Origin: Paraphaeosphaeria minitans
Taxonomy: Eukaryota > Ascomycota > Dothideomycetes > Pleosporales > Didymosphaeriaceae
Assembly (NCBI GenBank): GCA_015832175.1
Contig: WJXW01000006.1
Span: 310,001 to 374,000 of the forward strand
Direction of reading: 5' to 3'
DNA length: 64,000 bases
This document shows, piece by piece, positions 21,993 through 33,013 of this stretch. A program made the position numbers and the translations under genes. Position 1 is the stretch's first letter; each line of letters begins with the position of its first letter. Under the pieces are notes generated by a model. The model ran no database searches and was not told the DNA's origin. It worked only from the letters and a program-made list of their open reading frames with translations.

Positions 21993-23371
21993 TAGATAAA
22001 GAAAAAAAGAAGATCCTTATATAATTCCCTACTATCTAGCGTATAAGCTAGAGGTTGCTATTAGCTCTTTTTATAACACTAATTTAGTTATATAACATGT
22101 ATATTAAGCTTAGGGACATTACTTAGGCTTATATACAGTCTACTAACAAACTCCTTCATATATTATACGCCTAACTACTAGTAGAAATGCGCGATTTCTT
22201 CCTACTAAACATAATTCTATAAGTTGTATAACCTCTGTATAGCGCAGTAGAATTAGGTCTCTACTAGTTTAAAACATACCACAACTACTATAAGGAGAAA
22301 CCCAGGATACATATGTTAACGTACAACCTATATCTACTTATTATAGATAAGGGACTTAAGATGTTTAGCATTACTAGACTCTAGACTAATAACACCCTTA
22401 GTGTGGTCACAGAAAGCTTTATATAATAAAAAAAGTAGTAGCTCTATACTATAAAGTTTTATATAAAGGATAAAAGCGTCTTAACACAAGATAGGATAAT
22501 TAAGTTTAATAGAGGCAAAATCTAACTTATCTAGGATATTATTACCCTAGAATAGAAGGAATAGGCTAAAAGCCTTCGCACAATTAATCCCTAGGATAAA
22601 GACGCTACATACTAATATATTACATAATAAGTAAGAGGTGCATATATCTCTTTAGTTTACTAACTAGAAGCAATATTTAACCTATCTATTACTACGTAAA
22701 TAATAGTACTAATAGAAGAAGATATTAAGGCACTAAACATGCGTTTAAACTAGCAAATTTAGAATACACAAAAAGAACTAAAATTTATTCCACTTAACCT
22801 AGGTCGCACGAAGCTATTTATCTTTATAGATGGCTCTTTTGCTAATAATAGAGACTTAAGCTCACAGCTTAGCTTTATTATTATGCTAATAGAGGAACAT
22901 TACACAATAACTTAGGACTTTAAGATCTATAGCAATATTATCTACTAGAACTTAGTAAAGTGTAAAAAAGTAACTAGAAGTGTTCTAGTAAGCAAATTAT
23001 ATAGTCTAGTAGGTAGTTTTAATAATGCAATTGCATTAAGTATAACACTCTAATAGATTATATAAACACTTTAGATCCCTCTAATTGCTATTATAGTCTG
23101 TACTAACTTGAAATCCCTATACAAATGCCTCGTACGACTAGGCACTATAAATAAAAAACGCCTTATAATTAACATTATGTTAATTAGGGAGTCGTATAAA
23201 AAACAGGAAATTATAGAGATTAGGTAGATTAATAGCAAAGACAATCCTACTAATACTTATATAAAGAAAGCACCTAACTAGGTACTCTAAACACTAATCT
23301 TAACAAATAAACTACACATTACTGTTAAGGCTTTAGTAGACAGAACTAATAAGGACTATATAACAAAGTAA
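21993..23371 (+). pseudogene. Copia-B1 gag-pol, part 3: RT and RNase H to stop
   Basis: Resumes the Copia-B frame after the G1 insertion and runs to TAA 23369-23371. It contains the RT middle (RPLYSAVELGLYWFKT block at about 22215-22280; SITRLQTNNTL, where the usual TDD catalytic pair is NN) and RNase H (FIFIDGSFANNRDLSSQLSF near 22815-22880, then CTNLKSLYKCLVRLGT about 23100). The protein is the fungal copia type in which RT is followed directly by RNase H. The three B1 pieces total 1658 codons. Confidence 0.85.
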
Positions 23372-23699
23372 CTACTCTACTATATAATATTTCTTTTGTT
23401 ATTTTACTTACTATTTTAAAAAAAAAAAAAAGAAAAAGATTTTTTTTTTTTTTTATCTAACTTGCTACAACTTCGCACAGACATATTTATTTTTAGGCTA
23501 TATAAGCCCTACTACTAATTTAACATTATAGTTTTATTATAAGAGAGGGAACATATCGCAGAAGATTATATAAAAATATTAAAAAATATATTTTCTATAT
23601 TAATAATTTAGATATCTTAAGACCAGGCCTACCTACCCCTTTATATAATAAAGACATTTACTCTCCCCCCCCTTATGCACAACGCTTACAATAAGCACT
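23372..23699 (+). other. Copia-B1 spacer between pol and downstream ORF, with A/T homopolymers
   Basis: Noncoding. It holds an A-run (about 23418-23430) and a T-run (about 23440-23454) that could pair with each other. B3 has the same arrangement in reverse (about 26491-26524). A C-run lies near 23663-23671. Confidence 0.6.
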
Positions 23700-24158
23700 A
23701 TATAACTTCTACACACAGGCGCTATATAATCTAGACTTATAACCTAGGATTACACAATAATCTAGGAACACCTAATTACTAGCATTAGCAGTGCTATATA
23801 AGTAAGTATAAGACTTATTTTAAACTTAGCCGCGCAACTAGATAAGTACTACTTACTAATATCCCTTACGTTATATAATATAAGTAGCCTACTACTAGAG
23901 GTTCGTGCTAACTAGGATTTGCATAATAATATCCTAGAAAGGCATCTAGGCCACCCTAGCCTTTTTATCCTACACCTATTAGCATTGTACAATAAAAATA
24001 AAAATACTCTAGAGGATTTATTATATATCTACTACTAAGCTCTATATAAAGGCCTTTATACTAGGCGAACTAGTAGGGAGGTTAACCTAGATGCGTAATC
24101 TAGTCTAGCCTATAATAACTAGCATAAAGACACTAGTAGTAAAGGCACTAGCGCCTAA
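23700..24158 (+). pseudogene. Copia-B1 downstream ORF2 (152 codons), GAG-pre-integrase-like
   Basis: The frame runs from ATA 23700 (ATG in B3) to TAA 24156-24158, 459 bases, exactly the length of the B3 counterpart. The C-terminal half has ERHLGHPSLFILHLLALY, then about 20 residues later a YYQALYKG...RRTSREVN segment. That matches the layout of the GAG-pre-integrase zinc domain of copia polyproteins (H-R-L-GHPS ... CxxC ... GK), with Tyr where Cys is expected. The main polyprotein already has its own copy of that domain, so this is an extra one. It may be a captured fragment of another copia element kept as a separate ORF. Confidence 0.5.
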
Positions 24159-24715
24159 CAGACTAATAGTATTATTAGTTATTATATAATAGTAAGTGTG
24201 TATGTGTATATATATATCTTATTAAAAATTAGCATCGTATAAAAAAGCTACACATATTTACTAGTAATAGAGCACGAGCTACTAGACACTAGGACACTAA
24301 AAAGAATAAGGTAAAAAGGGAGGAAGGTATATATATGTTAAAGTAGAATAAAGGAAAGAGGGTTTAGAGGAGCTAGGAGACATCTTTTTATACTTACTTA
24401 CTAAAACCTAGTGCTAAGTATTATATTACTTAATATCCTACTTTCTATTTACGTATAAGGCACATGCCTAGAAAGAGCCTTATTATATAATGCGGCTCTA
24501 CTACTGTATAAAGGGGTAGGGTAAAAACTAAGTAGGTTAGCTATTACTACCTATTTATATAAGAGTAGGTGTAAATAGGACCTCTACTGCACAGTAACAC
24601 TATACCTACCCTATAACCTGTTCTAATAGGGGAAGGCTAACTATATAAATAGAGAAGGACAGAAAAGGAAAGTATATAATAGATATAGGCTATCGCACAA
24701 AAGAAAAGTTACTAG
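24159..24715 (+). other. Copia-B1 3' untranslated region
   Basis: Noncoding. GTGTGTATGTGTATATATATA at about 24196-24216 is the decayed counterpart of the (CA)n microsatellite in B3 (25731-25749). The purine-rich AAAAGAAAAG near 24700 may be the polypurine tract. Confidence 0.65.
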
Positions 24716-24953
24716 TGTCTGTATAGTTTATCGTATAAGTAGCACTAGGTAAAGTAGGGGCCTACCTACCTATAGGGACCTGCACAAGGACCCACTACTT
24801 AGGTTAGCGCTAAGAGGCAGAGACTTTATAAAGTCCTTAGTGCCCCTTTGTATAATAGACTAGACGTAATTAATTAAACCTACTTCTTACCCTTTACACG
24901 ATAGTATACTGTTAACCCTTAAATGCTTAATTACAGATTAAGCCAAACTAACA
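24716..24953 (+). repeat. 3' LTR of Copia-B1 (238 bp)
   Basis: TGTCTGTATAG...CCAAACTAACA, followed by TSD TAAAT (24954-24958), which matches 572-576. Length identical to the 5' LTR. Confidence 0.93.
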
Positions 24954-24958
24954 TAAAT

Positions 24959-24987
24959 AATAAAATAAGTTAGGATAATAGGAATAC
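24959..24987 (+). pseudogene. G3 pol sliver between B1 and B3 (chromodomain)
   Basis: A 29-base piece of the host G3 element that lies between the TSD of B1 and the insertion point of B3. Joined to 1-576 and 32208 onward it restores the chromodomain reading N-K-L-G-Q-Q-E-Y-L-I-K. Its last five bases AATAC are the B3 TSD. Confidence 0.8.
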
Positions 24988-25225
24988 TGTTGGTTTGGCT
25001 TAATCTACAATTAAGCATTTAAGGGTTAATAGTATACTATTATGCAAAGGGTAAGAAGTAGGTTTAATTAATTATGTCTAGTCTATTGTACAAAGGGGCA
25101 CTAAGGGCTTTATAAAGTCTCTACCTCTTAGCGCTAACCTAAGTAGTGGGTCCTTGTGCGGGTCCCTATAGGTAGGCAGGCCCCCACTTCACCTAGTACT
25201 ACTTATACAATAAACTATATAGACA
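24988..25225 (-). repeat. 3' LTR of Copia-B3 (238 bp)
   Basis: TGTTGGTTTGGC...ATAGACA on the plus strand, preceded by TSD AATAC. TTTATAAAG near 25108-25117 is shared with the other Copia-B LTRs. Confidence 0.93.
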
Positions 25226-25786
25226 CTAGCAACTTTTCTTTTATGCAATAGCCTATGTCTATTATACGCTTCCCTTTCCTGTCCTTCTTTATCTATACAG
25301 TTGGCCTTCCCCTATTAGAACAGGTTGTAGGGTAGGTGCAGTGTTACTGTGTAGTAGAGGTCCTATTTGCACCTACTCTTGTATAAATAGGTAGTAACAG
25401 CTAACCTACTTAGTTTTTACCTTACCCCCTTATACAGTAGCAGAGCCGCATTACATAATAAGGCTCTTTCTAGGCATATGCCTTGTGCGCAAATAAAAGG
25501 TAGGGTGTTAAGTAATGCGATGCTTAGCGCTAGGTCTTAGTAAGTAGGTATAAAAGGATGTCTCCTAGCTCTCCTAAACCCTCTCTCCTTTATTCTACTT
25601 TAATATACGTGTACCTTCCTCCCTTCTTTCCTTATTCTTTTTAGTGTCCTAGTGTCTGGTGGCTGGTGCTCTATTACTAGTAAATGTATATAGCTTTTTC
25701 GTACAATGCTGATTTTTAACAAGACACATACACACACACACACACACACTTGCTATTGTATAATAGCTAATAACACTATTAGTCTG
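25226..25786 (-). other. Copia-B3 3' untranslated region with (CA)n microsatellite
   Basis: Noncoding. A (CA)n tract at about 25731-25749 is intact here, whereas the B1 equivalent has largely become (TA)n. The rest is collinear with B1 24159-24715 and B2 3573-3914. Confidence 0.7.
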
Positions 25787-26245
25787 TTAGGCGCTAGTGC
25801 CTTTACTGCTAGTGTCTTTGTGCTAGTTATTATAGGCCAGACTAGATTGCGCATCTAGATTAACCTCCCTACTAGTTCGCCTAGTATAAGGGCCTTTATA
25901 TAGAGCCTGGTAGTGGACGTACAACAAATCCTCTAGAGCATCTTTATTTTTATTATACAATGCTAACAGGTATAGAATAAAAAGGCTAAAGTGGCCTAGA
26001 TACCCTCCTAAGACATCGTTATGCAAATCCTAGTTAGCACAAACCTCTAGTGGTAGGCTGCTCGCGTTGTACAACATAAAAGATATTAGTAAGTAGTGCT
26101 TATCTAGTCGCACAGCCAAGTTTAAAATAAGCCTTGTGCTCACTTGTGCGGCACTACTAATGCTAGCAATTAGGTGTTCCTAGATTGTTGTGCAATCCTA
26201 GGTTATAAGTCTGGATTATGCAGTACCTGCGTGTAGAAGTCGCAT
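25787..26245 (-). pseudogene. Copia-B3 downstream ORF2 (152 codons), GAG-pre-integrase-like
   Basis: The minus-strand frame runs from ATG 26245 (MRLLHAGTAQ) to TAA 25787-25789, same length as in B1. Stops occur only as TAG/TAA at a few Gln/Trp positions, and 25823-26026 is entirely open. The motif is GGYLGHFSLFILYLLAL, then a YVHYQALYKG...RRTSREVN block, the remnant of an H...H...C-x2-C arrangement. It lies 325 bp downstream of the pol stop in the same direction, so expression would need a subgenomic or spliced RNA, or reinitiation. Function unknown. Confidence 0.5.
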
Positions 26246-26570
26246 AGTGCTTATTATAAGCGTTGTGCATAGGGGGGGGTGAATGTCTTTGTCGCACAGA
26301 GGGGTAGGTGGGCCTAGTCTTAAGATATCTAAATTATTAATATAGAAAATATATTCTTTAATGTCTTTGTACAATCTCCTGCGATGTGTTCCCTCTCTTA
26401 TAATAAAACTGTAATGTTAAATTAGTAGTAGGGCCTATACAGCCTAAAAATAAATGTGTCTGTGCGAAGTTATAGCAAGTTAGACAGAAGAAAAGAAAAA
26501 ATTTTTTTTTTTTTTTTTTTTTTTAAAATGGTAAGTGAAATAACAAAAGAAATGTTATACAGCAGAGTAG
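26246..26570 (-). other. Copia-B3 spacer between pol and ORF2
   Basis: Noncoding. It contains an uninterrupted T-run of about 23 bases (about 26502-26524) next to an A-rich run, so the DNA could fold back on itself. GGGGGGGG lies near 26271-26279. Confidence 0.6.
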
Positions 26571-29500
26571 TTACTCTATCGTGCAGTCCTTGTCAACTCT
26601 GTCTACTAAAGCCTTAATAGTAATGTGTAGTTTATTTATTAAGATTAGTGTTTGGAGTGCCTAGTTAGGTGCTTTCTTCGTATAAGTATTAGTAGGATTG
26701 TCTTTGCTATTAATCCACCTAATCTCTGTAATTTCCTATTTTTCGTACAACTCCCTAATTAATATAATGTTAATTATAAGGCGTTTTTCGTTTGTAGTGC
26801 CTAGTCGTACGAGGCATTCGTACAGGGATTTCGAGTTAGTACAGACTATAATAGGAATTAGGGGGATCTAAAGTGTTTATATAATCTATTAGAGTGTTGT
26901 GCTTAATGCAATTGCATTATTAAAACCGCCTACTAGACTGTATAATTCGCTTACTAGAACACTTCTAGTTACTCTTTTACACTTTACTAAGTTCTAGTAA
27001 ATAATATTACTATAGATCTTAAAGTCCTAAGTTATTATGCGATGTTCCTCTGCTAGCATAATAACAAAGCTAAGCTGTGAGCTTAGGTCTCTGTTATTAG
27101 TAAAAGAGCTATCTGTAAAGATGAACAGCTTCGTGCGACCTAGATTAAGTGGAATAAATTTTAGTCCTCTTTGTGTATTCTAAATTTGCCAGTTTAAACG
27201 CATGTTTAGTGCCTTAATATCTTCTTCTATTAGTACTATTATTTGCGCAGCAATAGACAGGTTAAATATTACTTCTAGTTGGTAAACTAAAGAGATATAT
27301 ACACCTCTTACTTATTGTGCGATGTATTAGTGTACAGCGTCTTTGTTCTAGAGATTAATTATGCGAAGGCTTTTAGCCTGTCCCTTCTATTCTAGGGTAA
27401 CAACACTCTAGGTAAGTTAGATTTTGCCTCTATTAAATTTAATTACCCTGTCTTATATTAAGACGCTTTTATCCTTCGCACAAAACTTTGTAGCATAGAG
27501 CTACTCCTCTTCTTATTATACAAAGCTTTCTGTAACCACACTAAGGGTGTTATTAGTCTAAAGTCTAGTAATGCCAAATATCTTAGGTCCCTTATCTGTA
27601 ATAAGTAGGCATAGGTCGTACGTTAACACATGCATCCTTAGTTTCTCCTTATAGTGGTTATAGTATGTCTTAAACCAGTAGAGACCTAATTCTACTACGC
27701 TATATAGAGGTCGTACAACTTGTAGAATCATATTTAGTGGGAAGAAATCACGCATTTTTGCTAGTAGTTAGGCGTATAATGTGCGAAGAAGTTTGTTAGT
27801 AGACTACACATAGGCCTAAGTAATGTCCCTAAGCTTAATATGTATATTATACAACTAAATTAGTGTTGCAGAAAGAGCTAATAGCAACCTCTAGCTTATG
27901 CGCTAAATAGTAGGGGATTGTGTAAAAATCTCTTCTTTTTCTTTGTCTAAATAGCTAGTAAAGACAAGTCTTAATTTCTTATATAGTTGGGTTGTCTTGC
28001 CTTTAATCTCTCGTACGAGACGTAGGTTAAAGATATAGCTAGATTGTTTATTAGGGTTATACGACAAGATTTCAAAAGTGCTATTAGTAATAAGGGCATT
28101 TATTTCTGCCACATCTAATTCTTTAAAGGGCTGGCTAGGTGTAGTAATAACACTGTCTATATAAAGCTTTAGTGTAAGCTTAAAGTTATCCTTTTCTTTT
28201 TAGGTAATAAACTAGGTGTTTAGTCTTCTTAATCTTTGTTAAGCTTTACCTAATTATGCGACTATGGTAGTTTGGTCCTTCCTAGGTCTTCCCCTTAGCC
28301 TTGGCTTTAGAGCTTTAATTCGTGCGGCTACAGGAGCATCTATATCCTATAGTTCCTGTGTGCTGTCTTTAGTTGCGCGATAGTATGGTTTAACCTATAT
28401 ATAGCGCAGTTTTAGAGGTCTATTTTTAAGCTCTAGGATAATATCTCTTCCTTTAATACTCTTAAGCTCGTACAGTCCTTACCATCCCTTCTTTTCTCTC
28501 TAGGCTATGACTTTAGAGCCTAGTAGGAGTGTAAGGGTTCTATGCGATAATAGGCCATTCCTAGTGTTAATTGTATAAGCAACTTTAACTTTAGTTCTAT
28601 CCTTCTTAAGCATTTTTATTGCTTTCTAAACTACATTAGCTTAGGCAATTAGTTCTGGTAAGGGTGGAGAGTCCTTATTAATCCTTGGGTAGGCACCAAA
28701 GACTAGGAGGGTAGGTACTATGCTATTAGGCCCAGCTATATTATTTAGTGCCTTTACTGCTATCTATAGCACTGTCTTATTGTTTGTACGACTATTAATC
28801 TTAGCTCTTAGGATATTATACGCTTAGTGTAGTAGTGCATATACTCTTTCAATCTTACCTACAGTCTAGTGTGCCTCTACTAGCATTTGCCTATATTCTG
28901 CCCTAACTATCTTCGCACGATTCTAAAACTCGTTAGAAGCGAAATTAGTTCCTAAGTTATAGATAATATAATCTAGTAGGCCTTAGTATACATTAATCCA
29001 GCATCTTGTTAAGGCATCCTAGGTGTCTTATATAGTTATTAATCTTAGGAATTAGGCTACCTAAAAGGATGTGTCTACATTAATAACGTGCAGGACATCC
29101 CTTTCACTAATTTATATAATATTAATAATAATCTTATAGTTAAAGTATAAGTTATTTTAGATAGAGAACTTAAAGCGTCTTAGCGCTTGGTTGTATAACT
29201 AGTAGTAGTAACAGAACTTCCTTACTTCTTCTAGTACAGAGCTCTCTACTTTATGCCCTACCTAAGTAAGAAGCTTATACAGTCTTTCTGTCTAGGGGTG
29301 TCTAAAACAGTAGTATAGGCGTTAGAGTTCTATCTCTGTAAAGAAGAGAGCTAATTCCTTATTACTAAGGTTAAAGAAGGGGTAACCCCACTTTTGTATA
29401 ACTAGGACTATTATACTGTCCCTTTGTACAATAACATCTAGGATGTTATTAAAGTATACCCTAAGTCTATTAGCATCTGCTAGCGATAGTAGGAATAGTG

Positions 29501-31550
29501 TTAGGGAGTTAAGGATATAGTAGGTCACTGTTTCTACAGGGTTAGTGATTTGTACAGTGCCTAGAGATGTTTAGAAATCCTGTCCTCTAAAGCTAATATT
29601 AGTAGATCCTAGTAACTAGTCTACTTTAGTAGTTAGGTTTTTGTGTAAGTAGACAGTAAGCTAGTCCTTTCCTACTATAGACACTTATACGGCGCCTATG
29701 TCCTAGAGTTCTCCTTAGTACTTCGTACAATACTAACTAGCTAGAGTAAACAGTTGTGCAGGTTCCTCTATATTCTCATTATTCTTACTATGTTAGATGT
29801 CTTTGCCAGTTGTGCGATAAAGGTAGGTAGTAGAAGTAAGGTATAAGGTAGCCTTCTATACTTCTTCTTTATTACTCTATTAGTCTTGTTCATCTTCCTC
29901 CTCTTTTATGTGATAGTCTTCTTCCTCTAGCTCTCCTTTAAAGTTAAGGATGTATACTTATACATCTATAGCAGAGGGTTTATATTCGTAGAAGTTAGTG
30001 TACAATAACATGTATTACCTTCTAGCTCGCTAGGTATCCCTTAGTAGATAGTTAGTAGACTAGCATCTTTCTTTATAGTATATAAAGTATTTCTACTTTG
30101 TATAAGAGCTTAAACTTCTAAAGTTGCCCCTTCCTTTTAGTCTAAAGGTTAATCTGCCTCTAGAGGGGCTAGATCCTCTTATGCGATTAGGATTATTGTA
30201 TTATTAATTAGTGTAGTACACCTCTTTACTGTCTTAGAGGAACTATAACTTCTTCCTATCTTTAGTAACTTAGAGTAACGTACAAAGGTCACTAAGTAAG
30301 CCTTCTACTATGTTTTTAGGGTTAAACATAGCTTGTTTAAGGTTAGGATAGCCGCAGTATACTTATACAATAGTAGTATATAGTTGTAATTTACTACTAA
30401 AGCCTTGTTTAAGAGCCCTTTAGGCTAAGGTAAGCTTATTAATTATTACTTCTAGGGCCTTATGCGATATAGCAGCTAGATTATCCCTTTTATAGCGTTT
30501 AAAGGTAAGAGTGGTCCAGTCTGTCTAGTACTAATTGTAATTAACACTAGTATTAAAGTGCCTATTTAGTCTATTATACAATTCATCCTATAGAAGTCCT
30601 AGTCCAATGTTATGTAGGTAGTAGGTACTCGCACAATTAGAAAGGATTCCTAGAAAGATGTTTGCATACTAGTCCTATAGTATACCTAGCTTATAGCATA
30701 GTTCTCTAAAGACTTTTGCCTTATCTGCTAGGATATTATACAGCCTACTAGTGTAGTTATTCTCTTTACTCTAAGCCTTCTAAAAGAGAATAATCTTGTC
30801 TAGCTAGATATAAGCATAATCTTCTAGTTGTTAAGGAGACTAGGAGTGTCTAGCCTCTTTATATAATATGGTTTATTAGGCAAAAGCAGTCTAGGTTTTA
30901 GGCTGCTACTACTAGTGTGGCTCCACATATAGTGTCTCTGTCCTCGCACGTATAGGGATAGGCCCCAGCTGTGCTCTATGTGTATATACATTACCTACAA
31001 ATAGTGTAGGTTATATAGTTAGAATTGTGCGAAGTAGTTTAGGTTACAGTTACAAAGTTATTATGCAAAGGGTCTATAGCTTATAGTTAAGCTATAACAG
31101 TTTAAAGAGTTTCTTTACATAGGTGTCCTTTGTTGTAGAATTAGTAGTAATAAAGCCTTCCTTTATAAGAAAAGTAATAAGCTCTCTTCTTACTACATAA
31201 CTAATCTTATTAAAGGTTCTCTCCTTCTAGTCATTAAAATCTTTAGTAAAAGAAGAGATTACCTCTTCACCTTTAAGGCTACTTACGCGATATTGCACAA
31301 TTATGTACACTATATAAGTGTTTAGCTGTTTTAGAGAAGGGGGTGGGTAGCTGTGTAGATCTACTCTATCTACCTAGTACTTTTGTGCGATCTCTCCTCT
31401 TAAGGTAATAGCCTTAATGTTTATTACTTCCTCTACTTATTAAAGCTATATTGCTTTGGCTTTATCTTTCTACTAAGAAGGTAGTATTAATTATTGCGCA
31501 ACGTCCTCAGGTTATAGTTCCTCTGAGAAGTCTTCTAGTCTTAAGGCCAT
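26571..31550 (-). pseudogene. Copia-B3 Gag-Pol polyprotein (1660-codon frame)
   Basis: One minus-strand frame runs from ATG 31550 to TAA 26571-26573 (4980 bases, codon-exact). Three stop-free stretches lie in it (29322-29528, 27903-28112, 27558-27755), all in phase. Gag spans residues 1 to about 550. An acidic stretch and the protease region lie about 550-700. The integrase zinc region is about 740-790 and the core about 800-920. RT starts about 1146 (AEINALITNSTFEIL; IKGKTT; FTQSPTIQR; RPLYSVVELGLYW) and RNase H about 1480 (FIFTDSSFTNNRDLSSQ; RWINSKDNPTN). The RT catalytic site reads QTNNTL where relatives have TDDTL. This is the fungal copia-type pol with PR-IN-RT-RH order. Inactive because of stops and active-site changes. 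Confidence 0.92.
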
Positions 31551-31964
31551 GTTATTATTGTCTTTCTTAGTTGTGCGACGTGTCTGCGTTTAGTTATCGC
31601 TAGTTCAATTGTGCAACGTGTTTTTTGGGGTTGTAAATGTGCTTACTATCTCCTTTCTTTTCTATAGAATAGCTTAGACTAGATTATGTAACTCTTTACA
31701 GATGTGCACACTTTGTTTCTACTTATTATACAATCTGAAATTTAATCTCCAGTAAAGGTATTATCTCCTTTCTTTTCTGTAGAATAGCTTAGACTAGATT
31801 ATATAACTCTTTACAGATGTGCGCGCTTTGTTTCTACTTATTATATAATCCAAAATTCGATCTCTAGTAAAGGTAACAATACAGAGCCTACACATCCAGC
31901 TTGCAGGGCGCTCCGTCTTCAGACCTTACTAGTTTGCAGTTAATTAGAATTAACCACTAATTAG
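31551..31964 (-). other. Copia-B3 5' leader with tandem repeats
   Basis: Contains one full and one partial 36-38 bp unit (about 31569-31630) and the doubled block of about 118 bp (about 31645-31880, each copy with CTCCTTTCTTTTCT). It is shorter than B2 in the first repeat and longer than B1 in the second. No reading frame. Confidence 0.7.
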
Positions 31965-32202
31965 TGTTAGTTTAGCTTAATCTGCAATTAAGCATTTAAG
32001 GGTTAATAGTATACTATCGTATAAAGGGTAAGAAGTAGGTTTAATTGATTACGTCTGGTCTATCGTACAAAGGGGCACTAAGGGCTTTATAAAGTCTCTG
32101 CCTCTTAGCGCTAACCTAAGTAGTGGGTCCTTGTGCGGGTCCCTATAGGTAGGTAGGCCCCCACTTCACCCAGTGCTACTTGTACGATAAACTGTACGGA
32201 CA
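31965..32202 (-). repeat. 5' LTR of Copia-B3 (238 bp)
   Basis: TGTTAGTTTAGC...CTGTACGGACA on the plus strand, followed by TSD AATAC. It is less mutated towards its right end than the B1 LTRs (CTGTACGGACA is kept). Confidence 0.93.
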
Positions 32203-32207
32203 AATAC

Positions 32208-32399
32208 CTTATTAAATAGAGTAGATATAATCTAGAAGAAAACTCTTAGGAACCTACTATATTAATTAGCAAAAATGCGCTTAAAGAGTTCTGGAAAAAG
32301 CTTAAGATATTCTTAAGAAGGTTAATAACTACACTTCTAGAGGTAAAAAAGAGAGGTTATAGGCAACCTCCCTTAAAGGGGAAAACTAGCAAACGCTAA
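32208..32399 (+). pseudogene. G3 pol fragment: chromodomain end and basic C-terminal tail
   Basis: The frame from TAC 32205 reads YLIK(W)SRYNLEENS(W)EP, then KNALKEFWKKLK, the second half of a chromodomain with its C-terminal helix; both Trp sites are TAG. A Lys/Arg-rich tail follows (EVKKRGYR, KGKTSKR) to TAA at 32397-32399. The chromodomain is the module chromoviruses use to direct integration to heterochromatin marks. It joins 24959-24987 across the B3 insertion. Confidence 0.8.
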
Positions 32400-33013
32400 G
32401 AACTTATATAAAAATATTAGTCTAAGTTAGACCTACCTAGTATAAAATGTCCTAATTTAGTATAATATGCGAACATTAACTTATAATTAGATACTATAGA
32501 CCCTTTTATCCTTTTGAAAACCCCACGTGTCTCCTATAGGGGGTTTAGTAGATAGTTAGCTAGTTAGGTAGGGTGTTTTAATAGGTACAGGAATACTAAT
32601 TAGTATATGCGACACCCTTTAAAATTAGTAAAGGATAAGGATAATATTAGTAACATTACAATTCTGGCACAATCTAGTACATATTAGTATAATTTGGCAT
32701 AATCTAGATTAAATTATATTATTATAAGGCAGAAAGCCTCTTATTGCCTAAAATAGGGTTAATAACTAACTAAAATAGGAACCTATATTAAAATGTCGCC
32801 TATTTGTGGGTAATAGCCTAAAAAGCCAGGCAAATGTGCTATTTAAAATTAACTAACGCTAGATTATTACTATTATTGCTGAATTCTGCTATTATATTCC
32901 TATTTACGCTAATTTATGCTATACTATGCTATATTATACCTATTTGGGCTGTGTAGTACTGTATTACGTCCTTATTTAAATAATTAAATCTAATAACTTT
33001 TGTTAGAGCTACT
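32400..33013 (+). other. G3 region between pol and antisense gene: no gene seen
   Basis: About 600 bases without a coherent frame on either strand. It contains two similar short blocks (GGCACAATCTAGTA and GGCATAATCTAGAT near 32667-32706) and a short repeat of TATGCTATA (32910-32935). It is likely the 3' untranslated region shared by the converging pol and antisense gene. Confidence 0.5.

Larger units (their letters stand above)
577..24953 (+). mobile_element. Copia-B copy B1 (full length, carrying nested B2/A1 and G1)
   Basis: B1 is a Ty1/copia LTR retrotransposon bounded by 238 bp LTRs (577-814 and 24716-24953) and the 5 bp TSD TAAAT (572-576 and 24954-24958). Removing B2 with its TSD (3261-13749) and G1 with its TSD (15236-21992) leaves about 7.13 kb, matching the 7215 bp of B3. 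The Gag-Pol frame is continuous through both junctions (4974 bases, a multiple of three). It inserted into G3 pol. It is heavily RIP-mutated: Gln codons have become TAA/TAG throughout. Confidence 0.93.
24988..32202 (-). mobile_element. Copia-B copy B3, complete, 7215 bp
   Basis: Complete uninterrupted Copia-B on the minus strand, with 238 bp LTRs (24988-25225, 31965-32202) and TSD AATAC (24983-24987, 32203-32207). It is the best reference copy of the family: ATG is present, many CAA/CAG Gln codons survive, and several long stretches are stop-free. Order (minus): LTR, leader with repeats, Gag-Pol, ORF2, 3' region, LTR. On the plus strand TG exceeds CA in many stretches, suggesting strand-biased mutation. 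Confidence 0.95.

Noticed and set aside
23413..23455. Poly(A) tail of a LINE or processed gene
   Set aside because: The A/T run is internal to Copia-B, occurs at the same place in B1 and B3, and no TSD surrounds it.
32400..33013. A further coding region in G3
   Set aside because: Neither strand gives a coherent frame longer than chance even when RIP stops are ignored.
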